Source of the DNA: Magnolia sinica
Lineage: Eukaryota; Streptophyta; Magnoliopsida; Magnoliales; Magnoliaceae
Length of the DNA: 64,000 nt
NCBI RefSeq assembly: GCF_029962835.1
Contig: NC_080573.1
Coordinates: 39,425,001 to 39,489,000, forward strand
Direction: 5' to 3'
The notes below the pieces were generated by a model that had not been told where the DNA came from, made no database searches, and worked only from the letters and a program-made list of their open reading frames with translations. Positions 12,000 to 23,678 of this stretch are shown in pieces (the first letter of the stretch is position 1; each line of letters begins with the position of its first letter). The position numbers and the translations under genes were made by a program.

Positions 12000-13987
12000 T
12001 GTAGCATCCCGAATTTTCGTGGCCCAAGTATATACCCGTGCCCGAGAATTTTGAGTGTTGATAATATAAAAATTGGATGCTTCAAAATCACACTTTGTTT
12101 TTTTTTTTTTTTTAATTATTTATTTTTATAGATAAATCACATCCAGTTACATTTACAAAGGTAACTATTCATGATTTATTATTCCATTCGAATAAAAAAC
12201 GTACAAATAATTCTTTAATGTCTTCTCAATGGGAGCTTATTACATTATCAAAGGTTGTAGCGGAAAATAAATAAAACAATTCTTAGTGTTATCTTTTTTC
12301 TTTTCTTTTTTTCTTTTCGAAAGAATCTTCCATAGAATGATTATCGGCCGTATCATTAACCTGTAATTCACCTACAATATCATATGGTTGGAGATGGTCA
12401 ATGCCCTACTCATAGTGATGGTTATCCTTTAAGATTAACAATAATTCAAGAGATTCATAAGAATAATGTGAGGGTTCTGATACGTCTCATACTCCACCAC
12501 CACGAGTGGTATCAGTATGTGCAAGCAATCTACATGAATGGATGCCTAGCATAGTGTGTGTGGTCCATCATATGTAGTGGTTATCACAATGTGGAATATA
12601 GCTCATAGAAAACCTAGCTCACCCTGCATCCCATACTACGGACATTCGTCGGCGTGTTCAAATTTAAGTTACGATTGACGGTGTAATGTGGGTCAATTGG
12701 AAAGTCTAGCTTTAGGAAGAGTTGGTAAGCCTAAAACGGATAACTTTGCGGCTAAGTAAAAGCCTACCAAGGTGGGGTTGTCATATTTAACACTTGGTCT
12801 ATATGATGGAAAATTCAAGTCGTTCATACGAAGAGAAATATCATACTACGACTACCTATGACCTTTCTTCATTTGATGGATACCAAAATCAATGGTTAAG
12901 GGGTTGATTTGTCAATTGGGCCACTTTCACAATGATCTAAAGGCTGAAATTCAATGTGTATGGTTAATTTATGATAAATAGGCATGGTATAAAATTTTAC
13001 ATGAAACGGATCATGAAAACTATGTGATCTAGAATTCAAGGGTATAAGTTAATGACATTAAGTATTTACGATTTTGTCATCTTTTATTTCTGTGTCTTCC
13101 ACCGTCTGTAATGTCAGACTACACCATCCAAATGCATTGAAATTTGACAGACATTTTTTATTTTTCATTCTCTTTCTATCGCCCTATTTTGGGCCTTTAT
13201 CGCTTATAGATGACCAAGATGCCTTTTTAATGGGCTATACCGTTTTGAGGTCTAAATTAATGCTTTTATATATCTAATGAAGAATTCAGCCGGTAGTTGT
13301 GGTATATACCTTACGATCTTCGAACTGAGTAATTCATTCTGATATTTAGGCGGCCCATTTGGCGAATCCAAATATGATGAACGGTTAGATGATATGTTAA
13401 AAATAGAAAAACTTGATTATTAGTACTTTGATCATATATGTAGGTGGTTGTACGGTCGGTTTTGTAAATGGATGAATAGAAGTAGGCTTTTTGAGTGATC
13501 AAGTGGTAGAAAATGTATATCGTTACATTCGAGTGACTTGTTCACAAAAGTTCCTCAAATTGTAGTTCTAATGGTAGGTTAAACATATTCATAGGTGGTG
13601 ATCAAGATGAACGGATTAACATCTTGATTCGATACGTGTACGAATGGATGTAGAGATCAGGTAGTTAGTTTACCATAATTGGGTGGTCCAAAATCAAAGT
13701 GGACGGTCATAAATCTTTACCTAGTGGTGAATAGTTGATTGAACGGTTAGTTATGATGAACAAGTGAGAATACTTGGATATATAATGATCTTGTCTTAAA
13801 AATCAACGGTCGGGTGACTTGATCTATGGATGAAGATTATTCCCAACGGTCAAATTCAGGTTAGAGAATAGACGTAAGGTTAGGATATGCTAAATTGGTG
13901 ACATACACATGTACATACTAAATTAAATTTCATGAGAACACTTGATAATTTTCAATATTGCAATTTTGAGAAATATTGTAATGATCA
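12000..13987 (-). repeat. 5' LTR of the chromovirus-type remnant, with empty solo-LTR site
   Basis: In plus orientation it begins TGTAGCATCCCGAATTTTCG. It parallels the split LTR at 4,083-10,560 throughout and carries one AGTGG at 12,505-12,509 where the partner carries the 4.47-kb solo LTR. Its right end is degenerate and abuts a CACTA-like terminus, so the outer target duplication of the element cannot be read. Confidence 0.85.
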
Positions 13988-14030
13988 CACTACAAGAAAG
14001 AGGGTTTTTAGCGACGAAAAACACCCCAGT
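13988..14030 (+). mobile_element. CACTA-type transposon end fragment
   Basis: CACTACAAGAAAGAGGG followed by GTTTTTAGCGACGAAAA. The CACTACAAGAAA start is the hallmark terminal sequence of plant CACTA (En/Spm) elements, and short repeated words behind it are usual. Only about 43 bp remain before copia sequence begins. No partner end of this type was found nearby. Confidence 0.6.
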
Positions 14031-16259
14031 AAAATGGAATTGCTGAATGGAAGAATAGAGTGTTCTAAGAAATGGAAAGAGTAACGCTAAATGGTATGAA
14101 AGCGCCTAAATATATATGGGATGAAGCTGTGAATATTGCTTGCTATCTAATTAATTGTGTTTATATTAAAGGTGGAAAAAATAAAATAGTATATGAAATG
14201 TAGTTTAAGAAAAAGCGTAGTGTAAAATAATTTTGTACTTTCAGAAGCAAGTGTTACATTTTATGTGACTGTGAAAATTTGAAAAATTTTGATATAAAAA
14301 GTGATTAAGGAATATTCTTAGGATATGCGTTAAATAGTCGTGCATATCATGTTCAAAACAAAAGAATTAGGGTAATTCAAGAAACGATAATGTTGTAATT
14401 AATGATCATTCGATCAATCCCAAATTTCACCAAGATAATGGTGATAGTGATATCACTCTGATTACTCAAATCAACCACCATCCAAAACAAATACTATTGA
14501 TTTAAGTTTGGTAAAAGACCATCCAACCAATCAAATTTTTGGTCTCCTCTTTCTATTGTTCAGACCAGAAGGTAATTGGAAAATATTTGCAATCATGTAT
14601 GCTTTACTTCAAAAATTGATTCGGCAAACATAAATGAAGCACTGTTTGATGAAAGTTGGATTTTGGCAATGAAGGATGAACTGAATCAAATTGTAAGAAA
14701 TGATGTGTGGTATCTTATTCCTATATCATCTGATAAACATGTTAATGGAACTAATTGAATTTTTAAAAATAAATCAGATGAACTTGGAAATATTATCAGA
14801 AACAAGGCACGACTGGTTGTGCAAGGTTAAACTCAAATAGAAGGTATTAATTATGATGAAACCTTTGCACATGTTGCTCACCTTGAATCTATCAGACTAT
14901 TTATTTTTGTTCTTTATTATAAAATTTTTAAAACATATCAAGTGGATGTTAAGAGTGCATTTCTCAACGGTGACTTGAATGGGGAAGTATATGTTAAACG
15001 ACCTAAGTGTTTTGAAGATCTTAAATTTACCGATCATGTGTTTTATCTTAAGAAAGCCTTGTATGGTTTGAAACAAGCCCACGAGCATGGTATGAAAAGT
15101 TAACTAAATTTTTACTTAGCTATAACTTTCGGATGGAGAGAATTAATAAAACTCTGTTTGTTAAACAATCCAATGATGATATTTTGATTGTTCAAATATA
15201 TGTTGATGATATTATTAATGGATCTATATGTGCTAATCTATAATTTAAGTTTACAGAACTTATGAAGTCTGAATTGGAAATAAATATGGTTATAAAGCTA
15301 ACATATTTTCTTGGACTTCAAGTTAAGCAGCTCGAAGATGGAATTTTTATCACCCAAACCAAGTATGCACATAATTTAGTTAAAACATTTGGATTTGAAA
15401 GTGGTAGAAATTTCAATATTCCTATGAGTACAACACTCAGATTATTCAAGCATGAATCAGGTAAAAGTGTTGATTTTTGTCTTTATCAAAGCATGATTGG
15501 TAGCTTGCTTTATTTAACTACCAGTAGACCAGATGTATCATTTAGCGTTGGTATTTGTGTAAGATATCAATCTGATCCTAAAGAATCTCATCTGTCGGTT
15601 GTTAAACATATAATTAGATATATTGCAAGCACTACTAATCTTGGTTTATAGTATCCGCAGATACATCTATTCAAATAGCAGGATATACTTATGCAGGTCG
15701 GGCAAGAAACACTGATGACAAAAAATCTACTAGTGGTGGATGTTTCTACATTAAAAATTGTCTCATCTCTTGGATAAACAAAAAGAAAAACTCAGTATCC
15801 TTATATACTACAGAAGCGGAATATATTGCTACAAGAAATTCTTTTACTCCGCTAATGTGGATAAACCAAATGCTGGCTGATTATGACATAATTCAAGATA
15901 CAATGAATTTGTATTATGATAATGCTGGTCTAATTAATATATCTAAAAATCCTATCCAACACTATCGTACAAAACATATTGACATCAAATATCATTATAT
16001 ACGAGAGTTAGTTGAAGAAAAGACAATTATGCTGGAATACATTCAAAATGAAAAGCAGTTTACAAATATTCTAACTAATCCACTCGACAGTGTTAAAATT
16101 TAAATTTTAGGCAGAATATTGGCTTGTGTTTTGTATAATTATCTTCTTAAAACTAATATATTTTTTTCTTTATCTTTATTTTAGATTTTAAAAGAAAAAA
16201 AATAAAGAATTTTTTTTTTTTTTTAAACTTCCATTGTTTATCCAAGAGCCGGTAACAAA

Positions 16260-16823
16260 ACTGATGTTACTCCGTTCATAGTTTGTATCCTTCATGCGAT
16301 AACTACTAGAGTCAAACAAATTCTTCCGACTCTCATTTGTTACTCCATCATTCATTATCGGATGCACCTAAAGCATGGTTCTTTTCTATTCGGTTAGCTC
16401 ATGACATCTCCCCCGTTATCTTTCCATGTCCAAATTCCTTCCATTGAGGCACCAAAATCTAAGCTTCCTTTTAACTATTCAAATTTATATATGATGAAAT
16501 TAACTCATTTACCTTAGTAACAAGGCATACATGGAGATAGGCAGGAAGAGGAAGAAGATGTTAACATGGATGACATTTTCAACGAACTGGAAGAAGATTT
16601 GGCTAAAGATGAGGATGATTTTGATTATCATCATTCTAATTTTGATGAGAGATTATCTTCTTTAGAGCATAGGATGGATGTGTTGCATGTTTCTCAGGAA
16701 GCTCTGGCTTTAAATCAAAAGCTTAACATGAAGTACATGAAAAAGTACTTTCATCGTCTGAGCAAGAGCTTAAAGAATATTGATCTTGAGATGAAAGATC
16801 TGTCTTCTTCTGAATTTGAATGA
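16260..16823 (+). other. Extra ORF remnant between copia pol and its 3' LTR
   Basis: After RNase H, readable segments contain TPFIVCILHA and, at 16,566-16,823, an 85-residue open stretch. That stretch has an acidic start (MDDIFNELEEDLAKDEDD) and then a heptad-like coiled-coil part (LEHRMDVLHVSQEALALNQK). Sirevirus-type copia elements are known to carry an extra ORF here. The first part resembles the plant-transposon-protein domain also hinted at in the copy at 1-230. The fossil is broken and its function is unknown. Confidence 0.5.
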
Positions 16824-17259
16824 TTTTATTCTCTTAGGTTTCTGACTTAGATGTTTTTCTTTATATTTTTAGACTTATGATCATATATTGACCTGAAATA
16901 CTTGTTTAATATTTGAACCTTGATACGATTAATGTTTAATTTTTAATATTTGATTCTATTATATTTGATCATATTTCTACTTCTTATGTGTTTCTAATAT
17001 GTTTTCATCTTCCTTACAAGATTGTATTTAATATATTTTTTAGGCAGAGCAAAGGGAGCAAATAACATATTCTTCAAGAAATCTTGTGCTAAATGTTCCT
17101 AAATATTCATGATTTGATTCAAACTCTTCAGTATTCTGATTCTAGTTGTCGAGTCTATGTAATCATTAAGTATTTGTAATGTGATGAGTGTGATGAATGT
17201 GGAATGTGATGAATATATAATACGTTATATTTTGTTACGAAATTGACAAATGGAGAGAT

Positions 17260-18704
17260 TGCAAGCGCTAATGTTTTAAGCACACAAGTAGTTGTCAAAA
17301 TTTGTAGACAAATTGTATAAGGTATGGACCTTCAGCATACCTCATCTCTCTTCAATCAAGACTAGAGCGTGACTCAACATCTTAAGATTAGAAGGCTTGG
17401 AAAGATTTCAATAGAAGAATCATTTGTATGTCAACATAAAGGTAAAAGATGACCTTAGAAAAGACTCTAGGAAAAAGTGCATCTTTATGGTTTTCCAAGA
17501 TTTAAATTGTCAATTTTACTAGAAAAATTAAGGGTGTTCGGCCAACCCAACCATTCCTTCGACCAACTGAACCAGCTTGTTTCAGCCTGAGAGTGACTCA
17601 GGTTAAGTTTACAATGATGCAAAATTTCATATTTTACGAATTCTTAGGCCAGTCGAACCCTGTCTCTGACTAGTCGAAGCTATCTCCAGCCAGTCGAAGT
17701 TTGGCTTAGGCCAGCATAAGTTTGAATAAAATCAAATAGACGTTAGAACAATATCGAAAAACTCCGGCCAGCCGAAGGGATTCTTAAGTTGACCGAATAT
17801 CTATATCTTTGGCTATAAATAGAGATCATTTCCTATTATTTTAAAACACGAAAAAAATAGAGGAAACTCCTAGAAACGAGAGAAAGAAATCATATTCTTT
17901 TTAAGTTATTTGCATTAGCATTCTTATATTACTTTTGTAACTTATTTAATTCTCTTCTCAACTAGTGATAAATTCAATTGGAGAGTGCTCTATACTTGAG
18001 TTTACAGGATTAAATATGCAGCTTTTAAGGTTTTATTCTTTGAAAAATCATATCTCCTTAGATCCTTCTTGGTTATGCATACATTAGTTCATCTTTATCT
18101 AAGAAAATGGATTGCTGCATGTACTAAAGCAAAGGCTTCATCGATATATTCGCTTCGGCTTAACGTCTTTAAGAATATAAGTTCTTAATTTTAGTAAATT
18201 ATTTTCAGTTTGGGTTTGTTGATATTGCCCGAAAATCTCATCGGGCTGAGGAGTGATAAGCCCGTGAAAATCACTTGAGGTTTTGTTGTGATAAGGATAT
18301 AAAAGTTACAAAAAATATAAGAGGCTATTAAAGTTATCCTGTGAAAACTTTGAAAATAGTTAAAAGCCAAAATTACGTGGAATAATAATTTTAGGAGTAG
18401 AGTAGGTGTGTGTTAAACATCGAACCAATATAACTCAGTATATTGTGTTGATTGATAATCTTATTTGAATTTTTATCATCTTGAAATATTGATATCAAAG
18501 ACATCGTGAAATAAGGTTGTCCTACTTAAGATTTTAGGTTAAGGTTGTCGTACGACTCAATTGAAATCAACATTTCAAAATCTATTGATGTTGTGAATTT
18601 ATTTTCTACAATTGATTATCAAAAATTGGTTAAGTCCTATTCACCCCCATCTAGGACATCTATAGCTCAACTTACAATTCTTTATTTATATTTCCGTTCT
18701 CGAA
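17260..18704 (+). repeat. LTR of the plus-strand copia fossil
   Basis: It begins TGCAAGCGC after a purine-rich stretch. It contains a cluster of CCAGTCGAAG / GGCCAGCCGAAGG near-palindromes (17,540-17,770), a TATAAATAGAG box (about 17,815) and the late motif CCTATTCACCCCCATCTAGG that closes many copia LTRs. The end is set by the PBS at 18,705. Confidence 0.7.
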
Positions 18705-18715
18705 TGGTATCAGAG
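18705..18715 (+). other. PBS-like tRNA-iMet complement after an LTR
   Basis: TGGTATCAGAG directly follows the LTR, so this LTR also looks like the 5' LTR of a further element whose body is gone. That arrangement can arise by recombination between neighbouring copies. Confidence 0.65.
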
Positions 18716-18808
18716 TAAGGTTCGGACGTGATAAGACTTAGCCCTATCATATCCAAAATCTCTCCTTTGTCACTATCCTTTGTTTGAATTTAAATGCAAA
18801 TTAGAACC

Positions 18809-20095
<1,287 letters not shown>

Positions 20096-20645
20096 TTGTG
20101 CATTCACCCAGGAATATTTCAAGGAAAATCCATAAAAAATCACCAACTAAGCATTGCCCTCAAGTGGGCCCACAAGCACATATGCAACAAAAGGACGGGC
20201 CCAAATGTTTTTTCTTCAATTTCTATTAGTGGGGCTCATAGTTTCAAGAGCTCATCCGAAGGTCCTCACCATAGACCGCCAGTACACCCAAAAATCCTAC
20301 AGATTAGAAGAACCTACAGGTACATTAGTTGAATGTGAACTGCATTTGAATTTTCTCTTCACCGTCTATTGTTGACCATCCCTAGAAGGATGGGGGAATT
20401 CTTACAATCTAGGTACTTCTGGTGTAGTTTTTCATCCACGGTGGGTCCCACAATACAACTGTTTGGATCAGCAAACCGTGGATTCAGTTGGCTCATAACC
20501 TTTCAGACGTCATTGTACGATGATACTTGGGACAAAAGAGGTTTGCGTGTTTGTATTATTTCTTCACTTAACTTCCTAACCATCTCTTTGACATTTGTTT
20601 TGTTCAAATGAAAAAGAGTAAGAAGGTGAACTAACAACAAAAAAA
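20096..20645. other. Distal upstream region of gene 1
   Basis: No gene. It is similar to 39,120-39,690 and 57,420-57,970, with shared words such as CTTACAATCTAGG and GTTGGCTCATAACC. It represents the conserved upstream flank of the duplicated unit. Confidence 0.7.
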
Positions 20646-20829
20646 TACAACCAACCACAGAAATCTGCTTAATAACAAATGCAAAACCAACCAAGCAGAA
20701 CTCATTTTCTCACCCACACAATAATCTCTTCAGCTACTGTCCACACTATAAAAGACCCAAACCCTTCTCCTCATCATATCTTATTCATACATCTTAACTA
20801 GTTTAGTACCTCTTCCAACACTACCATTC
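20646..20829 (+). promoter_or_regulatory. Core promoter and 5' leader of proline-rich gene 1
   Basis: TATA box CTATAAAAGACCC (TATAAAA at 20,747-20,753), about 77 bp before the ATG. Two ACCAACC motifs lie at 20,650-20,656 and 20,686-20,692. ACCAACC resembles the AC elements bound by R2R3-MYB factors of phenylpropanoid genes. The TATA and both motifs recur at similar spacing in genes 2 and 3. The MYB link is inference. Confidence 0.7.
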
Positions 20830-21285
20830 ATGGCTTCAAAAACTTGCTTCTTCTTATCTGTGCTCATTTTTGTGTCACTAGGCTACCACACATGCCTTGC
20901 AGCCCGCCACTTGTTGGACACTCCCGAGCTGTCAGCCCCACCACCAGTGCCGACTATCCCAACCCTGCCGAAACCCACATTGCCAACGTTGCCTCCTTTG
21001 CCTGCGGTGCCGACTCTACCTCAGCCAACGTTACCACCATTGCTTAGTGCCCAATTACCGCCTTTGCCAGTCATGCCTACACTCCCAAAAGCAACATTGC
21101 CACCATTGCCTGCTACCCAATTGCCGCCTCTGCCTGTCATGCCGAGTCTGCCGAAGCCTACATTGCCGCCATTGCCTTCCATCACTTCTATTCCAACAAT
21201 CCCAACCATTCCCTCCATCCCAACTATCCCTTCAATACCAACCTTCCCTACAATCCCTTCCTTCTCTCCACCCCCTTCAAACTAG
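20830..21285 (+). CDS. Secreted proline-rich protein, PELPK1-like, copy 1
   Basis: A 151-residue, single-exon protein. Residues 1-24 form a signal peptide (hydrophobic core FFLSVLIFVSLGY, likely cleavage after TCLA), followed by a short ARHLLDTPE linker. The rest is Pro/Leu-rich: PTLPKPTLPTLPPLP and QLPPLPVMPTLPK blocks at about 40-115, then a PTIPSIPTIPSIP tract, ending SPPPSN. Family knowledge: PELPK1-like and related proline-rich proteins are exported to the cell wall, where they probably act structurally, and have been linked to defence and growth. There is no enzymatic domain. The ATG context is ACCATTCATGGCT, and the signal peptide fixes the start. It is the upstream member of a three-gene tandem family and its frame is intact. 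The family name rests on composition and the leader sequence, without a search. Confidence 0.88.
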   Translation: MASKTCFFLSVLIFVSLGYHTCLAARHLLDTPELSAPPPVPTIPTLPKPTLPTLPPLPAVPTLPQPTLPPLLSAQLPPLPVMPTLPKATLPPLPATQLPPLPVMPSLPKPTLPPLPSITSIPTIPTIPSIPTIPSIPTFPTIPSFSPPPSN

Positions 21286-21590
21286 CCCATGGTAGCTGTG
21301 GTCTGGCCCACTCATTGATACGAAGTCCTTGCATGTGACGGTGCACTCTATTTTCTGAAGATTAATTTTAGGGAGATTTATAGATCTGTGGATTGTACGC
21401 TTTTTGCCATCTTTTGGCACGTGTGGTTGTTCTGCATTCTTATTTTATTTTCGTGGGATTTGGGTTGTGTATGTTGGACTGTTTGTATTTTTATTTTTTA
21501 TTTTTTTTGGGGTCATTTGGGACCTCGACTATGTATTCGAATGTCATTTGCGATAATAAATTCTCATTCATTTGATGTGGATATCTTGTA
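21286..21590 (+). promoter_or_regulatory. 3' UTR and poly(A) signal of gene 1
   Basis: AATAAA at 21,555-21,560, within TTGCGATAATAAATTCTCATTCATTT, is preceded by a T-rich tract. The block is shared by all three gene copies. Confidence 0.75.
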
Positions 21591-21840
21591 ACCTGCCACT
21601 ATTCACAAGCTCGAGAAAGAGAAGTCCACGTAGGTGATCTAAACTATTGGTCGAACGTGCAAAGCCAGATGGTTAGAATCTCCTTCAACGTTAAGGCCCA
21701 CATTTCAGAAGGTCCGGACTATTTTATCTTTAGTCTCTTTGGTCCCTTGAAACTTGCTCACTTCCAAGTAAATAAAGCAAAACATGAAATGAGTATTGAG
21801 ACTTTGAAAAGTCCACCAAACATTCTATTTTATCCATAAG

Positions 21841-22373
21841 TAGAGCTGGGGATGGGACGACTCGACTAGGCTAACTCGACTCGTCTGACTCGATCCAAAC
21901 CGAGTGGTTGAGTCAATCCGAATCGAGTTGACTTCATCCAATCTGAACTCAAACTGAGTAGAGTTCGAGTCATCCAGTGACTCAACTTGACCCGACCCGA
22001 AATCCAACTCAGTACCGACTGGATTCGATCCGAAACTCAACTCGTACATATATATTAAAAAAATAAAATAAAACAATAATAATAATAAAAATGAGATATG
22101 ACATTTCAAATATAAGATGTCGTGTAGCTGATGGAGAGGTTGCAATTCTGGCAAGTGAATCTAGTTTTGAGTTGTGATTTCATCCCGTGGATACCAACTG
22201 CACCTGACCCGACTTGGTACTTATGACCGAGTTGGACTCAGTCCGGTGGCCAGACCCAGACTAATGCTGGACTCAGTATCGAGTTGAGTCAAGTTCGGGT
22301 CAGGCTTATTTTAAAAACGAATCGAGTCTAGTCAACCGTAACTCAGTCCGACTCAACTCGATGCCCAACTCTA
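21841..22373. mobile_element. hAT-type non-autonomous element (533 bp)
   Basis: Ends TAGAGCTGGG...CCCAACTCTA are inverted with one mismatch. The 8-bp flanks are TCCATAAG (21,833-21,840) and TCCATTAG (22,374-22,381), one mismatch apart. Short TIRs with an 8-bp duplication are the hAT signature. The body is full of GACTCGACTC / CGAGTTGAGTC words and holds no transposase. It interrupts the downstream flank of gene 1, as the uninterrupted parallel at 56,940-56,960 shows. Confidence 0.85.
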
Positions 22374-22413
22374 TCCATTAGGTTGAAAAGTTTGGACAGA
22401 TAAGCGCATAGGA

Positions 22414-23587
22414 TGTAATGCCCGTATCCTAGTCTGTACCATTTCGTAGACTCGATGTATGCCCATCTTGTAGACTTGAGTCGACTCAACTTGAGACTTG
22501 TACCCCAACGACCACGCCGTCTCTGCGGTTCCAACGCCGCGACTTTCGCACCGATGCGATACCCAGATTAGGAGTTGTGAGCCTGTGTTTATTCCCAGGA
22601 AAATGCCGTGCATTGCGAATCTTGAGAGAGTCTCTACCCAATCCATCACATCAATCAATCAATACTAGTCAAGTACACACCCATCCCTCTCTCACCCAAA
22701 AGTTAACACAACCCATGCCTCCCATGTCACTCTCTTACACAACCCATACCACCCATCACTCACCCATCCCTTTCATCCCATCACCTTCTCTCTCCATCTC
22801 ATTCTCTCCACCATTCCAAGCTACCAAAGGAGTGGACATCCAAGCTATTCCAAGAGAGCCAAGTGTGGCTCACTTACTACCCCCTCATCTCCCATCCTAG
22901 CCTTTCAATCTTCATCACCCGCCATCAAAGTTGGAGCCAAGGAGCCTAACATTCCAAAGAGCCTAGAAGATTAGCCATCGGTGGGTGTTTTGTAGGAATA
23001 GATTTATGTTTTGATGATGGACCAAGTAAGGCCTACCGATTGATGGTATGGATCTCACTTCAGACCCTAGGTGTGGCCGATGGCCCACCATGATTCACAT
23101 GATCATCCCATGATGGGGCCATTCTCCATGGACCCCATCATGATGTTTATTTTTCCTTGTGAAAGGTCATTTAGACCTTGCATTTTGTTTGGTGAAAAGG
23201 GATCTCCACCGTTGATTTTCATGATTTAAGGACCACATGATTTGGGACCCATTTTGATGTATGTATTGTATTTGCATGGCCCACCTAAGGAGGGCTCATA
23301 GTGGCGGAGTCCCTCCCCTCCATCGTCATCTCTCTCTCCTTCTCTCTCTCCCCTTTTCGTATGATGGCCCACCTTGATGTATGATCCACGTTGTCCAACC
23401 AAGTGGACCAAACTGGGCCCACGTTGCAGCCACCTCGCTGCTCATTTGGGCAACCCCTGTTTTGAAGGAAAACATAAATATTAGCTTGATCTAATAGCTG
23501 GTGGGCCACATTGATGTGGACCCCATCAGCTTGATCCATACAGTCGAGCCTTAGGAGGATTTTAATAATGGATATATAACAATTTTA

Positions 23588-23678
<91 letters not shown>

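Larger units (their letters stand above)
4083..13987 (-). mobile_element. Ty3/gypsy (chromovirus-type) remnant with two LTRs and no coding region
   Basis: Two similar segments of about 2.0 kb (4,083-10,560 after subtracting an inserted solo LTR, and 12,000-13,987) flank a 1.44-kb interior. On the minus strand the 5' LTR is 12,000-13,987. It is followed by a primer-binding site matching initiator-Met tRNA (TGGTATCAGAGC, 11,986-11,997). A polypurine tract (TTTAAGGGAGGTAGAT, 10,561-10,576) directly precedes the 3' LTR, which starts TGTAACACCCC. This PPT/LTR junction style is that of chromodomain gypsy elements (Tekay/Del type, from memory). No gag or pol is left, so it resembles a deletion derivative or LARD. 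A 225-bp stretch of the two LTRs differs at about one base in ten by eye, which means an old insertion. Confidence 0.85.
14031..18704 (+). mobile_element. Ty1/copia retrotransposon fossil, plus strand
   Basis: It starts inside integrase (NGIAEWKNR, matching the usual NG-x-AE-x-KNR motif). RT follows (DVKSAFLNGDL near 14,945; YVDD near 15,200; about 14,560-15,650), then RNase H (about 15,660-16,100, ending near the usual LTKPL position) and a 1.1-kb tail with an extra ORF. A polypurine stretch (AAATGGAGAGAT, 17,248-17,259) and an LTR (17,260-18,704) close it. The RT region is recognisably the same family as the minus-strand copy at 1-4,082. It is broken with many interruptions and lacks its 5' half. 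The order PR-IN-RT-RH places it in Ty1/copia, and the extra 3' ORF suggests a Sirevirus-like lineage. Confidence 0.88.

Noticed and set aside
20897-21295. A 132-codon alternative plus frame over proline-rich gene 1
   Set aside because: Shadow of the repetitive coding sequence, with no leader.
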